Positions 1-5,015 of a stretch of 5,015 nucleotides of DNA are shown piece by piece. The stretch is from Candidatus Bathyarchaeum sp. (GTDB lineage Archaea > Thermoproteota > Bathyarchaeia > Bathyarchaeales > Bathyarchaeaceae). Location: the NCBI GenBank assembly GCA_004376385.1, contig SOJY01000266.1, positions 1 to 5,015 on the forward strand. The letters are read 5' to 3'. Under the pieces are notes generated by a model. It was not told the origin of the DNA. It searched no databases and was given only the letters and a program-made list of their open reading frames with translations. The position numbers and the translations under genes are program-made. How positions within the stretch are numbered: the stretch's first letter is position 1; each line of letters opens with the position of its first letter.

Positions 1-55
1 GGAAGATATAGTTTGTCGAAAGCAAGAACATCACATAACCGAGGGGAAAGCAACT

Positions 56-81
56 TTTTTTGACATTTTTTTGTCAAAAAA
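56..81. terminator. T-rich hairpin, putative terminator
   Basis: A perfect 10-bp stem (TTTTTTGACA at 56-65 pairing with TGTCAAAAAA at 72-81) closes a six-T loop. On the plus strand there are two seven-T runs (55-61 and 66-72), the kind of T-rich tract at which archaeal RNA polymerase releases. It could end a plus-strand gene lying left of the window. It also sits about 117 bp past the hypE stop and has a T6 run on the minus strand, so it could stop hypE transcripts as well. The hairpin is seen directly; the terminator role is inferred. Confidence 0.45.
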
Positions 82-135
82 CTGGGGCGTTTAATTAGCT
101 CAGCAATCAATGGGGCACATAGAACACGAAAATAG

Positions 136-145
136 AGGTTTATAA
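136..145. promoter_or_regulatory. TATA-like box (AGGTTTATAA)
   Basis: AGGTTTATAA matches the archaeal TATA-box pattern, and exactly the same ten bases occur at 1374-1383 in the divergent spacer. Its direction is unclear. Read on the minus strand it would start a transcript near 115 running out of the window. Read on the plus strand it would run antisense to hypE. No start codon with a convincing reading frame follows in either direction within the window, so the promoter role is tentative. Confidence 0.3.
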
Positions 146-197
146 GATGAATACTACGTGGAAACCTAATGTTATCCTCACGGTTTACGTGTTTTTG

Positions 198-1244
198 TTA
201 GCAGATTCTTGGGATTGGGTCTCCGATTGGAGGCGCCATGATTCTTTTTCCGCCCACCACAGTCTCAAGAACAACTTCGCTAAAGTTGCCTGTTGCTTCG
301 CCGATTATCTGTGCATCTCTGCCTTCTTTTGTGTCTCTTAGCGTGGACAGGATTTCTTCAGCCTTCTGCGGCACAACACCTATGAGCACTTTGCCTTCGT
401 TTCCAATCTCCATGGGGTCTAAACCAAGCATTTCGCAGGCAGCCCTCACGTCACCCCTTATAGGCACCTTCGACTCATGCACCATCAAACCAACATTCGA
501 CTTTGTGCTCCACTCGTTCAGCGAGTTAGATAAGCCTCCTCTAGTTGGGTCCTTCATTGCAACGATTCCGCCAACCTCCAACAGCTTTATTGTCACCTTG
601 TTTAGGGGAGCCACGTCAGATTTGATGTTGCTTCCAAAATTGTAGCCTTCCTGAGCCGACAATATTGTTACGCCGTGGTCTCCAATTGTGCCAGAAACTA
701 TGAGCTTATCACCCTCACGGAGGTTAGAGTCTAGGACCCAACGCGAATCAAATGAACGATACTTCTTAACTTCAGCAATATTAGTTTCCAGCGCCTCACT
801 TCGTTTCCCTATTCCGGAGGTGTTGATGATGCAGCCTCCAAACCCGCTCTTCTCAATTACCTTAGTATCGCCAGTAACAACATACACGCCAGCCTCTTTG
901 CAGGTTTGCTCCATGCTCTCCAAAATCAGGTCCAAATCTGCTATTGGAAGCCCTTCCTCCAGCACCATACCACATGTAAGAGCCAACGGTTTGGCGCCAA
1001 TCATCGCAATATCGTTAACTGTGCCCGCGACAGCCAACCGTCCTATGTCCCCGCCCGGAAAGAAGAGGGGCTTTACAGCGTGAGAATCCGACTTCAAAAC
1101 AATATTATCTACCACCGCAGAATCGTCTAAGGCTTCCAGCGGAACCTCAGCGCTGCTTCCGCCAAGATGCTTCAAAACATGGTTTTTGATCAGATCAGCC
1201 ATAACGGTTCCTCCGGCTCCGTGAGCCATAGTTATGCGCTCCAT
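198..1244 (-). CDS. hypE: HypE, carbamoyl dehydratase for [NiFe]-hydrogenase maturation
   Basis: HypE acts in the cytoplasm on the cyanide ligands of the [NiFe] hydrogenase active site. HypF carbamoylates its C-terminal cysteine, HypE dehydrates this with ATP to a thiocyanate, and the cyano group passes to iron on HypCD. The 348-residue chain has the family's usual length and signatures: AHGAGG (7-12), DDSAVV (40-45), FFPGGDIG (61-68) with GTVNDIAMIGA (74-84), VTGDTKV (123-129), SGTIGDHG (184-191), DPTRGGLSNSLNE (232-244) and GNEGK (281-285). It ends in the essential PRIC with terminal Cys348. This N-terminus is chosen because GAGGAG lies six bases upstream and the protein then begins directly at the family's AHGAGG region. 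The frame stays open to another ATG at 1358, adding 38 residues unlike HypE. It is transcribed divergently from the polyferredoxin-hdrA operon and implies a [NiFe] hydrogenase elsewhere in the genome. Confidence 0.96.
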   Translation of the reverse strand: MERITMAHGAGGTVMADLIKNHVLKHLGGSSAEVPLEALDDSAVVDNIVLKSDSHAVKPLFFPGGDIGRLAVAGTVNDIAMIGAKPLALTCGMVLEEGLPIADLDLILESMEQTCKEAGVYVVTGDTKVIEKSGFGGCIINTSGIGKRSEALETNIAEVKKYRSFDSRWVLDSNLREGDKLIVSGTIGDHGVTILSAQEGYNFGSNIKSDVAPLNKVTIKLLEVGGIVAMKDPTRGGLSNSLNEWSTKSNVGLMVHESKVPIRGDVRAACEMLGLDPMEIGNEGKVLIGVVPQKAEEILSTLRDTKEGRDAQIIGEATGNFSEVVLETVVGGKRIMAPPIGDPIPRIC

Positions 1245-1250
1245 TGAAGA

Positions 1251-1256
1251 CTCCTC
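1251..1256 (-). promoter_or_regulatory. Ribosome binding site of hypE
   Basis: GAGGAG on the minus strand ends six bases before the ATG at 1244-1242. It is the only good Shine-Dalgarno match near a HypE start and decides between this ATG and the in-frame ATG at 1358, which has none. Confidence 0.75.
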
Positions 1257-1277
1257 AGGAAAGCTTTGAGAATCGAT

Positions 1278-1287
1278 GTTTTTAAAC
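1278..1287 (-). promoter_or_regulatory. Candidate TATA box of hypE (GTTTAAAAAC)
   Basis: On the minus strand GTTTAAAAAC is centred about 39 bases before the hypE ATG. With the usual archaeal distance of about 25 bases from TATA to the start site, transcription would begin near 1257, giving a leader of about 12 bases that just includes the GAGGAG site. No clear purine-rich BRE precedes it. The spacing is the main support. Confidence 0.45.
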
Positions 1288-1373
1288 ACTACCAAAAACG
1301 CGTAGAATTCGATTTTGTCACAGGTCAAGTTTGTTCCTGTTTGTTTTTTGGGTCCCATGAGGTGTAATCAATA

Positions 1374-1383
1374 AGGTTTATAA
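1374..1383. promoter_or_regulatory. TATA box in the divergent spacer (AGGTTTATAA)
   Basis: AGGTTTATAA, inside the near-symmetric GGTTTATAACC (1375-1385), is the best TATA match between hypE and the polyferredoxin gene. Read rightward, with AATA in front as a weak BRE, it would start RNA near 1405 and leave a leader of roughly 110 bases before the ATG at 1519. Read leftward as TTATAAACC it would start RNA near 1355, close to the upstream in-frame ATG of the hypE frame. It may serve either or both directions. A weaker box, CATAAAAC, at 1473-1480 would place a rightward start near 1500. Confidence 0.4.
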
Positions 1384-1518
1384 CCGCTCATGAAACCTAA
1401 TTCACAACCAAAAAGATAAAATCCCTTTTAGAACTCCGATAAAAAAAAACACTGGTGGGATAGAAAAACGCCCATAAAACTGCTCAAAAACGAAAACAAA
1501 AACGAACTTGCCATAGAG

Positions 1519-2400
1519 ATGGTGTTGCACGCTAAACACTATTCACTTACTTTGGACAAGAACAAGTGTGTGGGCTGCGGGGTCTGCATGGAAATCTGCC
1601 CCCGAGAAGCCATACAAGTTACAAGGACTCCCAAAATAGAGGAAGAAAAAGCCAAGCCCCCCACAGTAGCCATCAACGAAGCAAAATGTCACTACTGTGG
1701 CATGTGTGAAGCCATTTGTCCCTTCGGAGCCTTGAAAACCAAGATTGACGGAGAACATGTGGTTTCCGTAGTCGACACCGAAAGCTTCCCAAAAATTATA
1801 CGTGAGATTAAGGTTGATGAAACCAAGTGTGGTTTGGAGTGTCTAGAAATTGAGGAAGCTTGCCCCCTAGACCACATTAAGGTAAGCGTTTGCGATCCAG
1901 ATGGAAAAGAAGTTACAGACGCAGCTTCCAGATCAGATAAGAAAAAGCTCAAGGTCAAAGTTGAGATAGACAAGGAATCGTGTCCGTGCTGTCGTCTATG
2001 CGAAACAAAGTTTCCAGACGGCGCGATTCATGTAGAAAAAATATTTTACGGAAGCCTTAGAGTTAACAGCGAAAAATGCCCTGAAGGCTGCCATGACTGC
2101 GTTGACGTCTGTCCGATTCCCGGTGTTCTGTATCTCTCTGACGGAAAAGTGCAGGTTAACGATTTCCATTGCGTCTACTGTGGCGCCTGCAAGATTGCCT
2201 GTCCAGAGGAAGAGGCTTTAGAACTTAACAGGACACGCGTACGTCACACTGAGGTTCGTTCTGGAGCATGGAATAAGGCTCTCGAAAAGCTTGCGTCAAC
2301 CAATGCGGTGACAAAAGAGATGCAACACAAGAACGCAGAGAAACTCAAGAAAGTTATCATGAAAAGATTGCCCCCAGAGGAGCTGGACTACGATGCATGA
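1519..2400 (+). CDS. Polyferredoxin, FwdF/FmdF-like 4Fe-4S electron carrier
   Basis: This is a soluble protein of 293 residues with 24 cysteines, many in ferredoxin motifs, expected to relay electrons between redox enzymes in the cytoplasm. Motifs in order: C17-x2-C-x2-C-x3-C27P; C57-x2-C-x2-C-x3-C67P; an irregular C104-x3-C108-x6-C115P; an incomplete C155-x2-C158-x2-C161 with Phe165 where the fourth cysteine belongs; C187-x3-C-x2-C-x3-C198P; and C218-x2-C-x2-C-x3-C228P. Four motifs are therefore intact. The tail (235-260) is non-ferredoxin, followed by a charged Lys-rich end. The overall pattern recalls the polyferredoxin subunit of formylmethanofuran dehydrogenase (FwdF/FmdF), but it is shorter than the eight-cluster form, so I give no symbol. 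The last 8 bases overlap hdrA, which points to electron exchange with that protein. ATG 1519 is the first standard start in the frame; no Shine-Dalgarno site precedes it. Confidence 0.88.
   Translation: MVLHAKHYSLTLDKNKCVGCGVCMEICPREAIQVTRTPKIEEEKAKPPTVAINEAKCHYCGMCEAICPFGALKTKIDGEHVVSVVDTESFPKIIREIKVDETKCGLECLEIEEACPLDHIKVSVCDPDGKEVTDAASRSDKKKLKVKVEIDKESCPCCRLCETKFPDGAIHVEKIFYGSLRVNSEKCPEGCHDCVDVCPIPGVLYLSDGKVQVNDFHCVYCGACKIACPEEEALELNRTRVRHTEVRSGAWNKALEKLASTNAVTKEMQHKNAEKLKKVIMKRLPPEELDYDA
2376..2382 (+). promoter_or_regulatory. Ribosome binding site of hdrA
   Basis: AGAGGAG lies inside the end of the polyferredoxin gene, ten bases before the hdrA ATG at 2393. It supports that start and shows that hdrA is translated from the shared mRNA, possibly coupled to termination of the upstream gene. 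Confidence 0.6.
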
Positions 2401-4819
2401 GGAACCACGAGTAGGAGTGTTTGTCTGCCACTGCGGCCTCAACATCGCTGGCGTAGTAGATGTGAAAGAGTTGACCGAGTACGCCCGGACGCTGCCTAAT
2501 GTGGTGGTAGCCATGGACAACCGTTACACATGTGCTGATCCTGGACAGGGGGAGATCAGGAAAGCCATCAAAGAGCACAATCTCAACAGGGTTGTTGTTG
2601 CTGCGTGTTCGCCTCGAATGCATGAGCCAACCTTCCGAAGAACAGTAGACGATGCTGGCTTGAATCCGTATCTTTTCGAGATGGCGAACATACGAGAGTT
2701 TGCTTCTTGGTGCCATCAAAGCACGCCCAAAGAGGCAACTGAGAAGTCTAAAGAGATTGTGAAGATGGCTGTTGCAAAGGCGCGGCTTCTTCAAAGGCTT
2801 GAGACGATGGAGGTTGCTGTTACAAACAAGGCGCTTATTATCGGTGGGGGAATCGCTGGAATTAGCTCTGCGTTAGATTTGGCGGGTATGGGCTTCAAAG
2901 TTTATCTCCTAGAGAAGAGCGAGAGTATAGGCGGTCACATGGCTGCGTTGGATAAGACATTTCCAACGTTGGATTGTTCTATTTGTATCGAAGGTCCAAA
3001 GATGGTGGACGTTTCCCGTCATCCTAATATCGAAATATTATCGTATGCTGATCTCGTCAGCGTTGAGGGTTTCGTGGGAAACTTCAAGGTGAAGATCAGA
3101 AAGAACCCCAGATACGTTAAGGCTGAGGATTGTACAGGCTGTGGCGAATGCAGGAACGCCTGTCCCATAGAGTTTCCTAACGAGTGGGACGAGAACATGG
3201 GTGTCAGAAAGGCGATTTCGGTTCCCTTCGATCAGGCTGTTCCCCTTGTTTACACAATCAACAGGGACTACTGCATCGAATGCTACAAGTGCGTGGAAGC
3301 TTGTGGTGCACGTCAAGCCATCAATTTTGATCAACAACCCGAAGAGGTTGAGCTTGAGGTTGGAACAATCATTGTTTCGACAGGTTTCGATGTTTACAAG
3401 CCCTACGAGGAGAGCCAATACGGCTACAGCAGATTTGACAACGTTATCACTGCCATGGAGTTTGAGAGGCTGATTTTGGCTGCGGGACCAACCGGAGGCA
3501 AGGTTATACGCGCCTCTGATGGAGAGAAGCCGCATTCGGTTTCGTTTATTCAGTGTGTTGGCTCAAGGGACGTGAACAAACATGAGTACTGTTCTGGTTT
3601 CTGCTGTATGTATGCGTTGAAGAATTCTATTTTGCTCAAAGAGAAGTACCGTGATGATGTTGAGGTTTACATCTTCTATATTGACATGCGCACCAACTTC
3701 AAGGGCTATGAGGAATTCTATAGAAGAGCGCGTGAGTTGGGAGTAAACTTCATCAGGGGAAGAGTCTCGCAGATCAACGAAGACCCCGAAACCAAGAATC
3801 TGCTTATCCGCGCAGAGGACATGGCGCTTGGAGACCCCATAGAAGTGGAGTCGGAGCTTGTGGTTTTGAGCACCGCGGCGATTCCAAGCAAGGGAACAGA
3901 CGAAGTTTCCAGAATCCTGAGCATAACTAGAGGAGGAGACGGATTCTTTATGGAGAGCCACCCCAAACTGAAGCCGTTAGACACTTCGGTTGATGGTATC
4001 TTTTTGGCTGGGGCATGCCAAGGACCAAAAGACATACCCTACTGCGTGTCTCAGGGAAGCGGAGCCGCAGCACGAGCAGCCACAGTATTATCTCAGCCTA
4101 CATGGAAGATAGAACCCATCATAGCCGTAGTTGATCCAAGCAAATGCCGGAACGTGACGGCAAAATGTGGTATATGTGTTACAAAGTGTCCGTATGGCGC
4201 CATAAAGGCGGATGAAGGACAAGCTGCGAGGGTTACATCTGCTATGTGTCATGGATGCGGAACCTGTGTTGCCGAGTGCCCATCTGATGCTATTACTCAG
4301 ATGAACTTTACTGATCCTCAGATTTCGGCTCAGATAGATGCTGCGTTGGAGGATAACCCTGAAGGCAAAATACTAGGATTTCTCTGTAACTGGTGCAGCT
4401 ATGCGGGCGCTGATCTTGCGGGAACAAGCCGCTTCGAGTATCCGCCTACCATGCGGGCGATACGGGTCATGTGCTCGGGTAGAGTGGATAAAGATTTTGT
4501 GTTGGAGGCTTTCAGGCAAGGCGCAGGAATGGTGATGGTTGGTGCATGTCACCTGCCGTATGACTGTCACTATATTTCAGGCAACTACAAGATGAAGGCT
4601 AGAATGGATGCTTTAGCAAAAATTTTCGAGAAGCTGGGGCTCAGCAAGGAACGTTTCAGGGTAGAATATGTTTCAGCAGCAGAAGGAGTAAAGTTTGCGG
4701 CGGTAATGAAGGAAATGACCGAGCAACTGGAAGCCTTAGGACCAGAGAAGATCAAAGCAGAAAACAAGAAACTACGACCCACACTAGAAAGGATGCTAGC
4801 AAGAAAAAAGAAGAAATAG
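2393..4819 (+). CDS. hdrA: HdrA-MvhD fusion: flavin electron-bifurcating subunit of a heterodisulfide reductase-type complex
   Basis: HdrA is the FAD subunit of soluble heterodisulfide reductase-type complexes; it splits electron pairs between a high-potential acceptor via HdrBC and ferredoxin. Visible in 808 residues: an N-terminal iron-sulfur domain (about 1-140; C12, C14, C47, C72); a thioredoxin reductase-like FAD domain starting with GGGIAG (151-156) and including DCSICIEGPKM (194-204); an inserted two-cluster ferredoxin (C247, C250, C253, C257; C294, C297, C300, C304); the conserved QCVGSR (387-392) and YCSGFCCMY (399-407); a C-terminal ferredoxin (C585-x6-C592-x2-C595-x3-C599; C619, C622, C625, C629); then an MvhD/FlpD domain (about 658-783) with CNWCSYAGAD (665-674), CSGR (694-697) and DCHYISGNY (724-732). 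In methanogens MvhD is a separate [2Fe-2S] protein linking HdrA to a hydrogenase; a comparable fusion is known in Methanosarcina HdrA2. The chain ends in a Lys/Arg-rich tail. No hdrB or hdrC follows in the window, so the acceptor is unknown. Confidence 0.95.
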   Translation: MHEEPRVGVFVCHCGLNIAGVVDVKELTEYARTLPNVVVAMDNRYTCADPGQGEIRKAIKEHNLNRVVVAACSPRMHEPTFRRTVDDAGLNPYLFEMANIREFASWCHQSTPKEATEKSKEIVKMAVAKARLLQRLETMEVAVTNKALIIGGGIAGISSALDLAGMGFKVYLLEKSESIGGHMAALDKTFPTLDCSICIEGPKMVDVSRHPNIEILSYADLVSVEGFVGNFKVKIRKNPRYVKAEDCTGCGECRNACPIEFPNEWDENMGVRKAISVPFDQAVPLVYTINRDYCIECYKCVEACGARQAINFDQQPEEVELEVGTIIVSTGFDVYKPYEESQYGYSRFDNVITAMEFERLILAAGPTGGKVIRASDGEKPHSVSFIQCVGSRDVNKHEYCSGFCCMYALKNSILLKEKYRDDVEVYIFYIDMRTNFKGYEEFYRRARELGVNFIRGRVSQINEDPETKNLLIRAEDMALGDPIEVESELVVLSTAAIPSKGTDEVSRILSITRGGDGFFMESHPKLKPLDTSVDGIFLAGACQGPKDIPYCVSQGSGAAARAATVLSQPTWKIEPIIAVVDPSKCRNVTAKCGICVTKCPYGAIKADEGQAARVTSAMCHGCGTCVAECPSDAITQMNFTDPQISAQIDAALEDNPEGKILGFLCNWCSYAGADLAGTSRFEYPPTMRAIRVMCSGRVDKDFVLEAFRQGAGMVMVGACHLPYDCHYISGNYKMKARMDALAKIFEKLGLSKERFRVEYVSAAEGVKFAAVMKEMTEQLEALGPEKIKAENKKLRPTLERMLARKKKK

Positions 4820-4870
4820 TTGTGCGGTTGGTCACAGGAAAAAGGCTGTTTTCAACAATCTTCTGTTATT

Positions 4871-4888
4871 AGTCTCCTAATAGAGACT
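4871..4888. terminator. Small hairpin after hdrA, possible terminator
   Basis: AGTCTC (4871-4876) pairs with GAGACT (4883-4888) around a six-base loop, 51 bases after the hdrA stop. Only short T tracts follow (TTAGTCTTTG), so it is weak as an archaeal terminator. The stem is seen directly; its role is inferred from its place after the operon. Confidence 0.3.
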
Positions 4889-4996
4889 GCTTAGTCTTTG
4901 CCAGCATCAAATAACGAGAACCAGCACTACATGTCTTAAGTTTGTTTAGCTTACAAAAAATTGCTAGGTTATGCTGACGTTCTGTATCTGGAAGTA

Positions 4997-5015
4997 CCGT
5001 TTTGCAAGAAAACGG
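4997..5015. repeat. Perfect inverted repeat at the window edge
   Basis: CCGTTTT (4997-5003) and AAAACGG (5009-5015) are exact reverse complements around a five-base loop, GCAAG. The right arm ends on the last base of the window, so the stem may be longer. It could be a terminator-type hairpin, a binding site, or chance. Confidence 0.4.

Larger units (their letters stand above)
4820..5015. other. Non-coding or undecided region downstream of hdrA
   Basis: No gene here can be supported with confidence. A minus-strand frame is open from the window edge (5015) down to a TAA at 4871-4869, 48 codons, and could be the C-terminal end of a convergent gene, but I recognise nothing in it. On the plus strand an ATG at 4971 opens 15 codons to the edge without a proper ribosome binding site. 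No tRNA or hdrBC-like sequence is seen. Confidence 0.4.

Noticed and set aside
2..94. Plus-strand frame open from the left edge for 30 codons, and a minus-strand ATG at 31 open to the edge
   Set aside because: Both are too short, lack any recognisable motif, and have no ribosome site that would support a partial gene.
86..125. TTAATTAGCTCAG resembles the D-arm of a tRNA
   Set aside because: No matching acceptor stem, anticodon arm or TTCGA-type T-loop follows in the next 80 bases.
147..341. 64-codon plus-strand frame starting right after the TATA-like box at 136
   Set aside because: The ATG is only a base or two past the box, too close to be transcribed from it, and most of the frame is antisense to the hypE C-terminus.
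238..645. 135-codon plus-strand frame antisense to hypE
   Set aside because: It lies wholly inside the well-supported hypE gene, shows no recognisable domain, and reads as the complement of conserved HypE codons.
1390..1419. Nine-codon open frame in the leader of the polyferredoxin gene
   Set aside because: It begins only seven bases after the TATA box, upstream of the expected transcript start, and has no ribosome binding site.
2357..3535. Minus-strand frames of 145 and 165 codons opposite hdrA
   Set aside because: They are shadows of a strongly conserved plus-strand coding region and show no domain features.
4941..4957. TTTGT...ACAAA inverted repeat
   Set aside because: The stem is only five bases in AT-rich sequence and does not extend, as expected by chance.
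1..5015. CRISPR array, insertion sequence or phage signature
   Set aside because: No spaced direct repeats, transposase-like protein, or paired terminal repeats are present; the window is dominated by three ordinary-looking metabolic genes.

Overview
The window looks like chromosomal DNA from an anaerobic, hydrogenase-bearing archaeon. The signs are AT-rich TATA-type promoter boxes, a GAGGAG ribosome binding site, a complete HypE, and an iron-sulfur operon built from a polyferredoxin and a heterodisulfide reductase A (HdrA)-type flavoprotein. Candidates include methanogen relatives, Archaeoglobus-like lineages, or uncultured groups such as Bathyarchaeia. Lineage cannot be fixed from three genes, and HdrA-MvhD fusions also occur in some anaerobic bacteria.

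Layout from left to right. Positions 1-197 hold no gene I can support, but contain a strong T-rich hairpin (56-81) and a TATA-like box (136-145). Positions 198-1244 (minus strand) encode hypE, a [NiFe]-hydrogenase maturation protein. Positions 1245-1518 are a divergent, promoter-bearing spacer. Positions 1519-2400 (plus) encode a 293-residue polyferredoxin with six cysteine motifs, resembling FwdF/FmdF-type subunits. Positions 2393-4819 (plus) encode an 808-residue HdrA whose C-terminus is fused to an MvhD (FlpD-type, [2Fe-2S]) domain. The two plus-strand genes overlap by 8 nt and are surely co-transcribed. Positions 4820-5015 hold a small hairpin (possible terminator), a window-edge inverted repeat, and possibly the tail of a convergent gene.

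How the genes may work together: in methanogens MvhD carries electrons from a [NiFe] hydrogenase (Mvh) into HdrA. The HdrA FAD can bifurcate electrons between a heterodisulfide-type acceptor (through HdrBC) and ferredoxin. Here HdrA and MvhD form one chain, and a polyferredoxin is translated just before it, so the operon could be an electron-distribution module feeding or drawing on ferredoxin-linked enzymes such as formylmethanofuran dehydrogenase. The divergent hypE supports the presence of a [NiFe] hydrogenase somewhere in the genome. No hydrogenase structural gene, hdrB or hdrC lies in the window, and about 196 bp without an evident plus-strand gene follows hdrA.

The families are known. 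The most unusual points are the degenerate central ferredoxin module of the polyferredoxin, the expanded cysteine spacing in the C-terminal ferredoxin domain of HdrA, and the apparent two-gene polyferredoxin plus HdrA-MvhD unit without adjacent hdrBC.
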